Source of the DNA: an uncultured Chromatiaceae bacterium
Lineage (GTDB): Bacteria > Pseudomonadota > Gammaproteobacteria > Enterobacterales > Alteromonadaceae
Length of the DNA: 64,000 bases
Assembly (NCBI GenBank): GCA_937978655.1
Contig: CALJUX010000022.1
Coordinates: 82,427 to 146,426, forward strand
Direction: 5' to 3'
Shown here: positions 8,293 through 16,968 of the stretch, piece after piece
Position numbering within the stretch: position 1 is the stretch's first letter
How the letters are laid out: every line of letters starts with the position of its first letter
The notes under the pieces: model-generated
Databases searched by the model: none
Seen by the model: only the letters and a program-made list of their open reading frames with translations
Told to the model about the DNA's origin: nothing
Position numbers and translations under genes: made by a program

Positions 8293-9415
8293 ACCGCGGG
8301 TGCTGTTTATCGACGACGACAGTTTTATGCTCAAAGCCCTGCTCAGGGCCGCACTGCGCTTACGGCCGGACTGGACTTATTATCTGAGCGATGACGCGCA
8401 GCACTGGCCCTCCGCGTTGCCGGAGTCGGTGGTGCCGGATTTGATTGTCAGCGATTATCTGATGCCGGATCTGAACGGTGATGTGGTGCTGGCGCAGGCG
8501 ATGGCGATATATCCGCAAACGGTGCGGGTGCTGATGACCGGTGACACCAACGAAGAAGTGGTCAGCAGCGTCAGCCTGCAGGCCCATTTTGTGCTCAGCA
8601 AACCGTTCAGCGAGCAGGACCTGCAGCAGTTGTTTGATTGTGTCGACCGGGTTCGCAGCCTGCAGATGCCGTTAAGTTTGCGCCGGTTATTAGGCCAGGC
8701 CGACAATTTGCCGGTGTTACCGGCCATTATCCGCCAATTGCGCCAGGTGCTCAGTGGCGAACATGCCGATTTGGCCAGCGCAGTCGACCTGGTTGCCCAT
8801 GAACCGGTGATTGCGGCGCGGCTGATGCAGCTGGCTAATTCGGCCTTTCTGGGCTACAGCCGGCCAACTCATTCGTTGCAGGAAGCGCTGATGCGGCTGG
8901 GTTTGCGTCTGGTGGAAGCTATTGTCACGCTGATGGCGGTGGATGACGCGGTCGCTGCCAGTGCCGCGGACGGCAGTCACCGGCGGATCAGTGAATGCTC
9001 ATTTCGCATGGCCGGTCAGGTCCGGCAGCTGGCGCAGGTGGCGCAGCTTGGTACCGATCAGCAGGATTTACTCTATGTATCGGCCTTACTCAGTGCGCTG
9101 GGGCCGCTGAGCAAACTGAAGTGGCAACAGCAAGCCGGTGCTGTCCCGGCCCAGATTAATGGCGTCAGCAGCGACAGCGTGATCACGGTGTATTTGTTGA
9201 CCTTGTGGGGCTATCCGGCGGCACTGTGTGAACTGGAACTGGCGCAATGCCAGCATGGCGTCAGCCCTGATCCGGCCGATCTGCGGCCATTTCTGCTGTT
9301 TATCTGCCGGGCCTGGGCGCAGGGCTGCAGCCGGGAGTATCTGCAACACAATGCTGCGCTTATCAGCGATACGGCTCTGGCGCAGGCGCTGCGGCAATTA
9401 CCCGTATTGGCCTGA
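8282..9415 (+). CDS. Response regulator with HDOD output domain
   Basis: 377 residues. The receiver (about 1-120) carries DDDSFM, phospho-acceptor Asp in VSDYLMPD and switch Lys in LSKPF. Residues about 140-340 match the HDOD domain (motifs LPVLPAII, VAHEPVIAARLMQLANSAF, LRLVEAIV), a non-catalytic relative of HD domains used in signalling. I chose the ATG at 8282, preceded by GGGGAG, because it begins the receiver directly; upstream in-frame codons lie inside the EAL gene. It overlaps the end of the preceding gene by 11 bases. Last gene of the rightward signalling operon. HDOD regulators often act by protein contact in motility or biofilm pathways; the partner here is unknown. Confidence 0.87.
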   Translation: MPVKPRVLFIDDDSFMLKALLRAALRLRPDWTYYLSDDAQHWPSALPESVVPDLIVSDYLMPDLNGDVVLAQAMAIYPQTVRVLMTGDTNEEVVSSVSLQAHFVLSKPFSEQDLQQLFDCVDRVRSLQMPLSLRRLLGQADNLPVLPAIIRQLRQVLSGEHADLASAVDLVAHEPVIAARLMQLANSAFLGYSRPTHSLQEALMRLGLRLVEAIVTLMAVDDAVAASAADGSHRRISECSFRMAGQVRQLAQVAQLGTDQQDLLYVSALLSALGPLSKLKWQQQAGAVPAQINGVSSDSVITVYLLTLWGYPAALCELELAQCQHGVSPDPADLRPFLLFICRAWAQGCSREYLQHNAALISDTALAQALRQLPVLA

Positions 9416-9500
9416 AGCGCCAGCCTCACTGTACCTGTTGTTGTCATGTTTTTCGCAAAAACTGCTTGTCGGCACGAACGTTTTTCATGCACTCTAGCTA

Positions 9501-9522
9501 AAAATGACATCGCTGTCATTTT
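9501..9522. terminator. Symmetric hairpin, possible terminator of the signalling operon
   Basis: AAAATGACA and TGTCATTTT form a 9-bp stem around TCGC, 86 bases after the HDOD gene. The T run is part of the stem, so this is only a plausible terminator. The rest of the 190-base gap before the next gene holds nothing clear. Confidence 0.4.
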
Positions 9523-9606
9523 GCCGGTTCCGGCAGGGCAGTCATAAAAATGAAGGGAGCATGTTGATGTGCAGTGGGGATTTAACAGCGGGTTACGGAG
9601 GTTCCG

Positions 9607-10830
9607 GTGCGAACGTCTGAACTGGATTTAACCGCAGGGCGGGTGTTGTCTATCGATGTGTTTCGCGGCATCACTATCTTTGTGATGGTGTTTGTGAATG
9701 AACTGGCCGCTATCCGCGACATCCCGTGGTGGATGAAGCATTTGCCAGCCAGCACCGACGGCATGACCTTTGTTGATTTAGTCTTTCCGGCGTTTTTATT
9801 TATTGTCGGGATGTCGCTGCCTTTTGCCATGCAGGCGCGGGCGCGCAAAGGTGAAGCGGTGCTGGCGCAGTTTCAGCATTTGCTGGTGCGCAGTCTGGGT
9901 CTGGTGGTGATTGGCGTGCTGATGGTCAGTACCATCGGCGGTTATGATGAAGCCCAGATGGCCTTGTCGATGCCGGTCTGGACACTGCTGATGTATCTTG
10001 CGGTGTTATTGGTCTGGTCACAATATCCGCGCCACTGGAGCGCTTCGCTGCGGACGCTGGCACAAGGCGCCGGCGTGGTGCTGATGCTGGCTCTGGCATG
10101 CAGTTACCGGGCGCCAGAGGGCGGTTATATCAGCCCGCAGTGGTGGGGGATTTTGGGCCTGATCGGCTGGGCCTATCTGTTGGCGGGGACGGTGTTTTTA
10201 TGCAGTCGCAGTGCCGGCCATGTGCGCCAGCAGCTGTTGCTGCTCAGTGTGGCGGCGTTGCTCTGGCTGGTGTTGTTTGCGCTGCTGGCCGGGCATGCTG
10301 CGCCGGCCGGTCAGGTGGCCCAGGGTTTCTGGCAGCTGTGGGCGGCAGAAAATAACAGTCACACGCATACGGCGATAGTATTGGCGGGGGTGATCTTGTC
10401 GATTTTGTGTTATCACCCGGCGCTGCAGTTGCACCGCGTGCGTAATCTCGCCCTGTACACGCTGCTGCTCGGCATGCTGGCGCTGCTCAGCTGGTATTGG
10501 TTTCCTATTTCCAAAATCTGGGCAACCCCAAGCTGGGCCCTGTTCAGTGCGTTTTTTTGCAGCCTGCTGTTTTTGGCAGTGTTTGTGCTGGTGGATATCC
10601 TCAGGTATCAGCGCTGGTGTACGCTGTTTGCACCGGCGGCGGTCAATCCGCTGCTAGCGTATATTCTGCCTTATATCATCGGGGCGGCGGCGGCCATTGG
10701 CGGGCTGAGCCTGCGTCCGGCCGCTTTTGATGCCGGCAGCGCCGGCATTCTGTGGAGCCTGTTATTTGCCGTACTGATCCTGCTGCTGACCGCGGCGCTG
10801 ACCCGCGCCGGGCTGAAGCTGAAACTATAA
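9607..10830 (+). CDS. DUF5009 / heparan-alpha-glucosaminide N-acetyltransferase-like membrane protein
   Basis: 407 residues with about ten to eleven hydrophobic spans. The N-terminal signature SIDVFRGITIFVMVFVNE followed by DLVFPAFLFIVGMSLPFA is typical of the DUF5009/HGSNAT (YeiB-like) acyltransferase superfamily of the inner membrane. Family members are thought to move acyl groups across the membrane to sugars, but the substrate here is unknown. The start is GTG at 9607 with GGAGG five bases upstream. It stands alone; the next gene is convergent. Proximity to the 3-keto-glycoside genes may mean a role in sugar processing, which is only suggestive. Confidence 0.8.
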   Translation: MRTSELDLTAGRVLSIDVFRGITIFVMVFVNELAAIRDIPWWMKHLPASTDGMTFVDLVFPAFLFIVGMSLPFAMQARARKGEAVLAQFQHLLVRSLGLVVIGVLMVSTIGGYDEAQMALSMPVWTLLMYLAVLLVWSQYPRHWSASLRTLAQGAGVVLMLALACSYRAPEGGYISPQWWGILGLIGWAYLLAGTVFLCSRSAGHVRQQLLLLSVAALLWLVLFALLAGHAAPAGQVAQGFWQLWAAENNSHTHTAIVLAGVILSILCYHPALQLHRVRNLALYTLLLGMLALLSWYWFPISKIWATPSWALFSAFFCSLLFLAVFVLVDILRYQRWCTLFAPAAVNPLLAYILPYIIGAAAAIGGLSLRPAAFDAGSAGILWSLLFAVLILLLTAALTRAGLKLKL

Positions 10831-10841
10831 CGCGGCGGGCG

Positions 10842-10874
10842 CGGCAGGCGACACTATGACAGTGACGCCTGCCG
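10842..10874. terminator. Hairpin between convergent genes
   Basis: CGGCAGGCG pairs with CGCCTGCCG (9 bp), with an inner CACT/AGTG pair, between the convergent DUF5009 and GST genes. There is no T run, so termination efficiency is uncertain. Confidence 0.45.
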
Positions 10875-10885
10875 GGCTATCCGCT

Positions 10886-11728
10886 TCAGCGCAGAAAATC
10901 GGCACTGCTGTGACGCTCCGGCAGCTGCTCGTGCTCGGCTCCCCAGTTGCGGTTGACGCTCACACCACGTTGCACGGCCGGGCGGGCGTCCAGCTGTTGT
11001 GCCCACGCCAGTACGTGCGGATATTCGTGCACCGCGAGGAACTCGGCGGCGTTATATAACCGGCCAAGCACCAGCTGACCATACCAGGGCCAGATCGCGA
11101 TGTCGGCGATGCTGTAATGCGGACCGGCGATATACGGCTGCTGGCTTAACTGACGTTCCAGTACATCCAGTTGTCGTTTGGTTTCCATCGCATAGCGGTT
11201 GATGGGGTATTCGAATTTCGAAGGCGCATAGACATAAAAATGACCAAAACCGCCGCCGACAAAAGGCGCGCTGCCCATCTGCCAGAATAACCAGTTCAGA
11301 ATTTCGCAGCGCTCAGCGGCGTTGTTGCCGAGCAAGACGCCAAACTTTTCCGCCAGATACAACAAAATGGCGCCGGATTCAAACACACGGGTCGGCGGGT
11401 TGCTGCTGTGATCCAGCAACGCCGGAATTTTGCTGTTGGGATTGATATCGACAAAACCGGAGCCAAACTGGGCGCCGCTGCGGATATCGATTAACCAGGC
11501 GTCATACTCAGCCGCGTCGAGGCCAAGCTCGAGCAATTCTTCCAACATCACAGTGACTTTGATGCCGTTCGGCGTGGCCAGTGAATACAACTGCAAGGCA
11601 TGGGCTCCTTTTTGCAGCGTAGTTTCAGTGCGGGCGCCGGCAGTCGGGCGGTTTATGCCGGCGAAAGCACCGCCGTTGTCACAGTCCCAGCGCCAGACCG
11701 CGGGTGGGGTATAGTCAGATTGGCTCAT
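10886..11728 (-). CDS. yghU: Glutathione S-transferase, YghU/Nu class
   Basis: 280 residues. It follows E. coli YghU closely through its length: GGAFAGINRP near the N-terminus, the thioredoxin-fold core LYSLATPNGIKVTVMLEEL, NPNSKIPAL, the glutathione-contacting VFESGAILLYLAEKFG, and the C-terminal GGGFGHFYVYAP and IADIAIWPWYG. Nu-class enzymes reduce disulfides and organic peroxides using two glutathione molecules. I chose the ATG at 11728, preceded by GGAG, because the protein then starts as YghU does; an upstream ATG at 11770 would add 14 unrelated residues. Monocistronic and cytoplasmic. Confidence 0.9.
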   Translation of the reverse strand: MSQSDYTPPAVWRWDCDNGGAFAGINRPTAGARTETTLQKGAHALQLYSLATPNGIKVTVMLEELLELGLDAAEYDAWLIDIRSGAQFGSGFVDINPNSKIPALLDHSSNPPTRVFESGAILLYLAEKFGVLLGNNAAERCEILNWLFWQMGSAPFVGGGFGHFYVYAPSKFEYPINRYAMETKRQLDVLERQLSQQPYIAGPHYSIADIAIWPWYGQLVLGRLYNAAEFLAVHEYPHVLAWAQQLDARPAVQRGVSVNRNWGAEHEQLPERHSSADFLR

Positions 11729-11897
11729 GCAGCAGCTCCGGTGAGTCTTCATCAGGGAAGCATTCAGCATATGGGCGCTGGCGCAAAATACAATAGCCGG
11801 CCGCTGCCGATTTCAGGCGCTGAGCCCAGGGAATTGTATTCTGGCGCGCATTGCGGCAACATCATGCTGAGCATGGCCATGATTAAAGGACAAACTG

Positions 11898-12248
11898 ATG
11901 CATCCAGCACTACACCAGGCATTTTCAGAGGAACTCGCCAAGGCCCGGCTTATGCTGGAAAATGGCGATAATGCCAGTGGATTTCACCATCTGGAGCGGG
12001 CGCATGTGCTGAGTCAGGCCTATGTCTGGCCGCATGCGCTGACGCACTGGCTGATGTTAAAACTGGCCTGGCAGCAAATGCAGCTGAGCGCTGTTGCCGG
12101 CCAGGCCGTGCGGATCCTGCTCGGCACCCTTGGCTCTTTCGTGGGTGTGTATCCTCAGGGCAATACCGGTGGCAGTAATATTTCGATGTTTAAAATTTTA
12201 CCGGTCGCGCCCGATCTGCAGGCGCTGCTTGACCTCGATAAAACCTGA
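11898..12248 (+). CDS. DUF3703 family protein
   Basis: 116 residues. It matches the DUF3703 pattern: an N-terminal MHPAL, helical FHHLERAHVLSQAYVWPH with conserved His residues, and the C-terminal VYPQGNTGGSNIS. It is cytoplasmic with no signal or membrane span. The function is not established; the conserved histidines could bind a metal. AGGA lies upstream of the ATG. It diverges from the GST gene and converges on the Tat-subunit gene. Confidence 0.78.
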   Translation: MHPALHQAFSEELAKARLMLENGDNASGFHHLERAHVLSQAYVWPHALTHWLMLKLAWQQMQLSAVAGQAVRILLGTLGSFVGVYPQGNTGGSNISMFKILPVAPDLQALLDLDKT

Positions 12249-12271
12249 AGCACTGGCCGGGCGCCAGACCG

Positions 12272-12299
12272 CCGGCCACACCACTGCTGATGTGGCCGG
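12272..12299. terminator. Hairpin between convergent genes
   Basis: CCGGCCACA and TGTGGCCGG form a perfect 9-bp stem with a 10-base loop, between the DUF3703 gene and the convergent GMC operon. It has no T run. Confidence 0.45.
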
Positions 12300-12306
12300 G
12301 CTGGGT

Positions 12307-13113
12307 TTAAACCGGCTGCCAGGCGAAGGCGGTTAAGCCCAAATCCCGCAACACAGTGTCCAGGTGCGCCTTAGCCGCCGGCGTCGGGCCGGGATAATCA
12401 CCGCCAATCGCGGTATTGCCAACATAACCTATATCTTTAGTGCCTTGTGGTGTGCTGAAAAACGCCGCCACCACTAAACCACGCAGCAGCGCAAAGGCCT
12501 TGACGATGCGCGCAAAGCGGGGCTGGGTTTGCGCATGGTCAAAGGCGATATCGTCGATGATCGCCAGCCGCTGCGCTGCGGTCAGTTTGGTGAAATTGTT
12601 GCCAAAACGCTGCGTCGCCTCTGTATCCAACCAGCTCAGCGTGGCTAAAATCAGCGGTCTGTCCTGTTGTTGTCGCGGGTACGGCGCGCTGACCCACTCG
12701 TTGATCACTGCCGGCACGTCCACTTCAGACGCCGACGGCACTTCACCGTCACGCGGGATCAGAATGTCACAGACAATCGCCAGCGCGCTCAGCTGCGCCG
12801 GGGTCATCGTCAGCGGCCAGGGGGATTCAGGCGGCAGGATCATGTTCGGATCTGTGCCATAACCTTTCCCGGTGACAGGCGTCAGGTTTAACTCCGGCCA
12901 GTGCTCGGCAATGGTGGCCCCTGGCGCAGCAGCGGGCGTGGTGTCGGGTGTTGGCGGGGCACTGTCACAGCCGGCCAAACCCGGCAACATGGTACTTGCG
13001 GCCAGCGCCGCCAGCAGTTTCAGCGACTGGCGCCGGCTCAGGCCGGACTGATACGGCTGTTCGTCAGGTGTTGCCGTCTCTGATGCGGCGGCGTTTTGAT
13101 GGTCGTGATGCAT
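12307..13113 (-). CDS. Tat-exported small subunit of a GMC dehydrogenase (gluconate 2-dehydrogenase subunit 3 family)
   Basis: 268 residues. A twin-arginine signal with SRRQSLKLLAAL lies near residues 26-45 and ends at LAGCDS, which also looks like a lipoprotein cleavage site. The mature part fits the gluconate 2-dehydrogenase subunit 3 family (motifs LCDSAPP is absent, but ILIPRDGEVPSASEVDVP and PYPRQQQDRPLI are present). Such small subunits accompany FAD-dependent GMC oxidoreductases and carry the export signal for the complex. The ATG follows the stop of the GMC gene directly, so the two are co-translated. No cytochrome c subunit gene is nearby, so the electron acceptor is not clear. Confidence 0.85.
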   Translation of the reverse strand: MHHDHQNAAASETATPDEQPYQSGLSRRQSLKLLAALAASTMLPGLAGCDSAPPTPDTTPAAAPGATIAEHWPELNLTPVTGKGYGTDPNMILPPESPWPLTMTPAQLSALAIVCDILIPRDGEVPSASEVDVPAVINEWVSAPYPRQQQDRPLILATLSWLDTEATQRFGNNFTKLTAAQRLAIIDDIAFDHAQTQPRFARIVKAFALLRGLVVAAFFSTPQGTKDIGYVGNTAIGGDYPGPTPAAKAHLDTVLRDLGLTAFAWQPV

Positions 13114-14805
13114 TTACAACGCTCCTTGCTTTAACTGGGCGGATAACCAGGACGAATTACGCATCGCCAGCGTCATAATGGTCAGGGTGCAGTTTTTGTG
13201 CGGATTAGAGGCAAACACACCGCCATCCATCACAAACAAATTCGGGCAGTCCCAGCTCTGGCCCCATTGATTGGTCACAGAGTCGGTCTTTGACGCGCCC
13301 ATCCGCGTGGTGCCAACTTCATGAATGATCTGACCACCTTTTAAAATGGCCTGCTCCGGGGCCGGCAGCTCGCCGACTTCAGCGCCCATCAGCGTCAGAA
13401 TGTCTTTGGCGGTTTTCAGGCCATGCGCGATTTGCTTCAGCTCATGCTCCGACCATTTCCAGTGAAAACGCGCCACCGGAATGCCCCATTTGTCTTTGAC
13501 TTCCGGGTCGATATCCAGATAACAATCCGGATTTGGCAGCATTTCACCGCGCAGGGCAAAAGACACATAAGCCCCATATTTGTGTTTAACCTGCTGTTTT
13601 AAGGCTTTGCCATAGCCTTGCAGGCCGGTGTCGATATTGGCGCCAGGTTCGCCAAAACGGCCACCGAGTTCAAAATGATATCCCCGCGGAAAATCGAGCT
13701 TTTTCTCGGCCTGCGCCTGATGGCCCCACCAGGGAATAAACAGGTGGTTGGCGGTGTGGCCATCTTCGTTATAAATCGGCCGGCCTTGTAAGGCCGGCAC
13801 TAAAGCGCCGATGTTGGCGCCGGTGGAATCCATCAGATTTTTACCGACCTGACCGCTGGAGTTAGCGAGGCCTTGCGGATACTTATCGGTTTTTGAGTTC
13901 AGCAGCAAGCGGGCGGACTCACAGGCGCTGGCGGCTAAAATGACCACTTTTGCCGTGACGCTGTGCTCAGTACCGGTTTTTTTGTCGATGTAACTAACGC
14001 CGGTGACCTGGCCTTTGTCGTCGGTGGTGACGGTTTTCACCATCGCGTCGGTGCGTACCTCCAGCAAACCAGTGGCTTTGGCCATTGGCAACAAGGACGT
14101 GGTGGTCTGAAAAGCCGCGCCAATCGAACAACCGTGGCCGCACGGCGTGGCGTAGAAACAGGCGGCGCGGTTATCCAGCGGCCGGGTTAACACAGCGCGA
14201 TGCATCGGCACGGCCGGAATACCAAGTTTTTTCGCCGCAGCGGCCACCAGCAGCTCTGGTACCCGCGGTTGTGGCGGTGGCTGTAACACCCCCTCGGGCG
14301 AGGGCGGCATATCATCCAGGCCAGTATTGGTGCCACAGACGCCGACTAAGGCTTCGGTTTTATCGTACCAGGGCGCAATGTCTTTATATTCAAAAGGCCA
14401 GTCGGCACCGAGGCCATCGCGGCTTTTGCCTTTAAAATCGTGTTCACTGAAACGCAGCGCATAGCGGCCCCAGTGATTGGTGCGCCCGCCGAGCATCCGC
14501 GCGCGCCACCACATAAATTCGCTGCCCTGTGCACTAGTATAAGGCTCATTCGGCACTTGCCAGCCGCCGTCGATGGTGGCGTCATAAAAGCCGAAGTCTT
14601 TGTCCGGCGTCGCCGCACCCATCAGCGGTGCATCGCCGTTGCGTTTAAACATCGGCGTTTCTTTTTTCGGGTCGTAATCACGACCGGCTTCCAGCAACAG
14701 CACTTTGTGGCCGTTACGGGTCAGTTCATACGCGGCCATAGCGCCACCGGCACCTGAGCCGACGATCAGCACTTCCGGCTTTTCAATCTGCGCAGTTGTC
14801 ATCAT
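13114..14805 (-). CDS. GMC-family FAD oxidoreductase, probable glycoside 3-dehydrogenase large subunit
   Basis: 563 residues. The N-terminal FAD Rossmann motif is GSGAGGAMAAYEL, and LGGRTNHWGRYALRF follows as in gluconate- and glucoside-dehydrogenase large subunits. The C-terminus has HEVGTTRMG and NPHKNCTLTIMTLAMR, the expected His/Asn active-site segment of GMC enzymes. It has no signal peptide of its own and probably leaves the cell folded, carried by the Tat signal of the small subunit. Its start overlaps the DUF1080 stop (ATGATGA). The pairing with a DUF1080 hydrolase suggests oxidation of a sugar or disaccharide at C3. The substrate is inferred, not shown. Confidence 0.85.
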   Translation of the reverse strand: MMTTAQIEKPEVLIVGSGAGGAMAAYELTRNGHKVLLLEAGRDYDPKKETPMFKRNGDAPLMGAATPDKDFGFYDATIDGGWQVPNEPYTSAQGSEFMWWRARMLGGRTNHWGRYALRFSEHDFKGKSRDGLGADWPFEYKDIAPWYDKTEALVGVCGTNTGLDDMPPSPEGVLQPPPQPRVPELLVAAAAKKLGIPAVPMHRAVLTRPLDNRAACFYATPCGHGCSIGAAFQTTTSLLPMAKATGLLEVRTDAMVKTVTTDDKGQVTGVSYIDKKTGTEHSVTAKVVILAASACESARLLLNSKTDKYPQGLANSSGQVGKNLMDSTGANIGALVPALQGRPIYNEDGHTANHLFIPWWGHQAQAEKKLDFPRGYHFELGGRFGEPGANIDTGLQGYGKALKQQVKHKYGAYVSFALRGEMLPNPDCYLDIDPEVKDKWGIPVARFHWKWSEHELKQIAHGLKTAKDILTLMGAEVGELPAPEQAILKGGQIIHEVGTTRMGASKTDSVTNQWGQSWDCPNLFVMDGGVFASNPHKNCTLTIMTLAMRNSSWLSAQLKQGAL

Positions 14806-15500
14806 TTCAGCTCTTTGATTTTGATGTTTTTGAACCAGACCACATCGCCGTGATCCTGTAAGCCGATATGACCAGTGGCTTGCGCGGCAAAACCCGGCCA
14901 GCTGGCAAATTTACTGTTGCCAAGTAACTGCTGCCAGTTGGCACTGCCAATTTCCACTGCAGCAGTTTGGATGCCGTTTTGCCAGATGGTCAGTTGTTTT
15001 TGCTGTAGGCGAATACGCACCTGATTCCAGGCTCCGGCGGTTTTATGCGACTGCGGCGGCGAGGCAATCATATCGTACAGTGAACCTGATCTGTGGCTGG
15101 CCAGTTTGTTATCTGCATGCCGTTCGTTGTCGAGAATTTGAATTTCCGGCGCATGGGCGTAGATAGTGTTACCGGTTTCATCAACCAGCACAAAAATGCC
15201 ACTATTCCCGCCTTCGGCGATTTTCCAGTCCAGTAGCAATTCAAAATCACCGTACTGGGTTTTGGTCAGAATATCGCCACCGCCTTTACCGGTCAGCTTC
15301 ATCGCGCCCTGGTCAATCTGCCACTTGTCGCTTAAACCGGTTTGTTTGAAATTTCGCCACTGCGCCATGCTGTGGCCATCAAACAACAATTGCCAGCCAT
15401 CGGCTTGTTCTTGCGCGGTTAATTGATTGTCGGCTGCCAGCGCGTTGCATGAAAGTGCGCCGGACAGCAATAAAACCGCCAGTTTTTTTGCTGAAGTCAA
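14802..15500 (-). CDS. DUF1080 (3-keto-disaccharide hydrolase) secreted protein
   Basis: 232 residues. A Sec signal peptide (about 1-22, AKKLAVLLLSGALSC...ALA) precedes a single DUF1080 beta-sandwich domain: WQLLFDGHSMAQWRNF, GGDILTKTQYGDFELLLDWK, GNSGIFVLVDE and a C-terminal GHIGLQDHGDVVWFKNIKI. DUF1080 proteins cleave 3-keto-glycosides in the periplasm. First gene of the three-gene leftward operon and overlapping the GMC start by four bases, so oxidation at C3 and cleavage of the product are likely steps of one pathway. The start at 15500 is TTG with GGGAGA upstream. Confidence 0.85.
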   Translation of the reverse strand: MTSAKKLAVLLLSGALSCNALAADNQLTAQEQADGWQLLFDGHSMAQWRNFKQTGLSDKWQIDQGAMKLTGKGGGDILTKTQYGDFELLLDWKIAEGGNSGIFVLVDETGNTIYAHAPEIQILDNERHADNKLASHRSGSLYDMIASPPQSHKTAGAWNQVRIRLQQKQLTIWQNGIQTAAVEIGSANWQQLLGNSKFASWPGFAAQATGHIGLQDHGDVVWFKNIKIKELK

Positions 15501-15822
15501 AGTCTGTCTCCCTGTTGATTTGTGGCTAATCAGCAGATTTTACTGCTGCTTTTGCTACTGTTATGACGCGACACCGTGAAGGTGTTAGTGCCGGGCAATA
15601 TGGGCAAGGCCAGGCCGCGTTGTTATTTTGTGCACTATAAAAGCAATGGCGGGGCTATAGATGCAAGTAAAAAATTGCATTTTTGAGGTAAAAAACCGTG
15701 CAGCACCGACAAAAGGCCGCAAGCGCTGCGTTTTGCACAGTTAAAAATGAAACCGATTACATAAAATGCTGGAAATTTGCCCCGGCAGCGGTCAATGTAG
15801 GGCATAGAAACAGGAGGCCCGA
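15501..15822. other. Divergent promoter region
   Basis: 322 bases between the leftward glycoside operon and the rightward esterase gene. It is AT-richer than the flanks and must hold both promoters, but I see no operator or RNA structure I can name. AGGAGG lies at about 15812-15817, before the esterase start. Confidence 0.4.
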
Positions 15823-16968
15823 ATGGTGCAGGATATCGCTTTAAAATCAATTGGCGCTGGCGGCAGAACCATGTGTCGTTTGCCCGGCGTGAAGCGTTGG
15901 TCACAGCATTTTTTATTGGCGTTATGGAGTGTATTGGCAATCGCCAGTCCGCTCGCCGTGGCTGGCAATCAGGCGCCGGCTGCCAGCCAGGCGCTGTCTG
16001 GCAGTGTGCAGGTGCATCGCGATATTGTTTACGCCACGCCCGCCGGCCAACCTCTGGCGCTGGATATCTACCAACCGGTACGCCAGGGGATCACCACACC
16101 GATGCCGGTGCTGCTGATATTTCATGGTGGCGGCTGGCTGATTAACAATAAAAGCATCATGCAGCAAATGGCGGAATATGTGGCGACAAAGGCGGATATC
16201 GTGGTGGTGAATGCCGATTACCGCTTATTAAGTGCCAATCACAATACCACCCGTCTGAACCAGATCATTGACGATGCGCTTGGCGCGACGTTATGGGTCC
16301 AACAGCACATTGGGCGTTATCAGGGCGATCCGGCGCGACTGGCGGTCACCGGCGACAGCGCGGGTGGGCATCTGGCGGCGATGGTGGTGCTGGCTGGCCA
16401 GAATCTGTCATCGCAAGGCTTTGCCAGCCGCACGCCTGGTTTTAATCCCAGTTATCTGCCGGCAGGCGCAACGGCAGAAAGTATCAGGGCCGCTGGCGGC
16501 ATCAGGGTACAGGCGGCGGTATTAAGTTATGCCGTGTTTGATTTACAGGCACGGGCTTTTGCTGAATTCGAAAGCGCTAAAAATGGCTTCTGGGCGATGG
16601 GCAAGGCTAGTCCGCGTGGTTTTTTTGGCGCGGGCATCAGCGTTGCCAGCCATCCGGAGTTGTATCAGGCGTTGTCACCGCAGTGGCTGATCCCGCAGGC
16701 GTCGGTGCGGCCATTACCGCCGCAGTTTGTCCATGTCGGCAGCCTCGATGACCTGACCACACCAGACAGCGCCCGGCAGTATGTCGATGCGCTGTTAAAA
16801 GCCGGCCAGCCGGCGCAACTGTCGATTTATCCGGCATTAAAACACGCCTATCTCGACAGTGGCTGTAACAGCTATTTTCAGCAGTGTTTTGACCGCGATG
16901 CCGTGAAGCCGCTTGATGACATCATTGGTTTCCTGCAGCAAGTGTTGGCGCACCCGGGCGCGGGCTAA
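15823..16968 (+). CDS. Alpha/beta hydrolase, secreted esterase of the HSL/BD-FAE type
   Basis: 381 residues. A signal-like hydrophobic stretch lies near residues 30-47 (LLALWSVLAIASPLAVAG), after an unusually long N-region. The oxyanion motif HGGGW is near 110, the nucleophile elbow TGDSAGGHLAA near 175, and the Asp and His of the triad are in LDDLTTPDS and LKHAYLD. These are the marks of carboxylesterases and acetyl-xylan-type esterases. AGGAGG lies before the ATG. Its stop overlaps the stop of the convergent thiolase gene (16965-16968). The natural substrate is unknown; an ester-linked sugar is plausible beside the glycoside operon. Confidence 0.85.
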   Translation: MVQDIALKSIGAGGRTMCRLPGVKRWSQHFLLALWSVLAIASPLAVAGNQAPAASQALSGSVQVHRDIVYATPAGQPLALDIYQPVRQGITTPMPVLLIFHGGGWLINNKSIMQQMAEYVATKADIVVVNADYRLLSANHNTTRLNQIIDDALGATLWVQQHIGRYQGDPARLAVTGDSAGGHLAAMVVLAGQNLSSQGFASRTPGFNPSYLPAGATAESIRAAGGIRVQAAVLSYAVFDLQARAFAEFESAKNGFWAMGKASPRGFFGAGISVASHPELYQALSPQWLIPQASVRPLPPQFVHVGSLDDLTTPDSARQYVDALLKAGQPAQLSIYPALKHAYLDSGCNSYFQQCFDRDAVKPLDDIIGFLQQVLAHPGAG

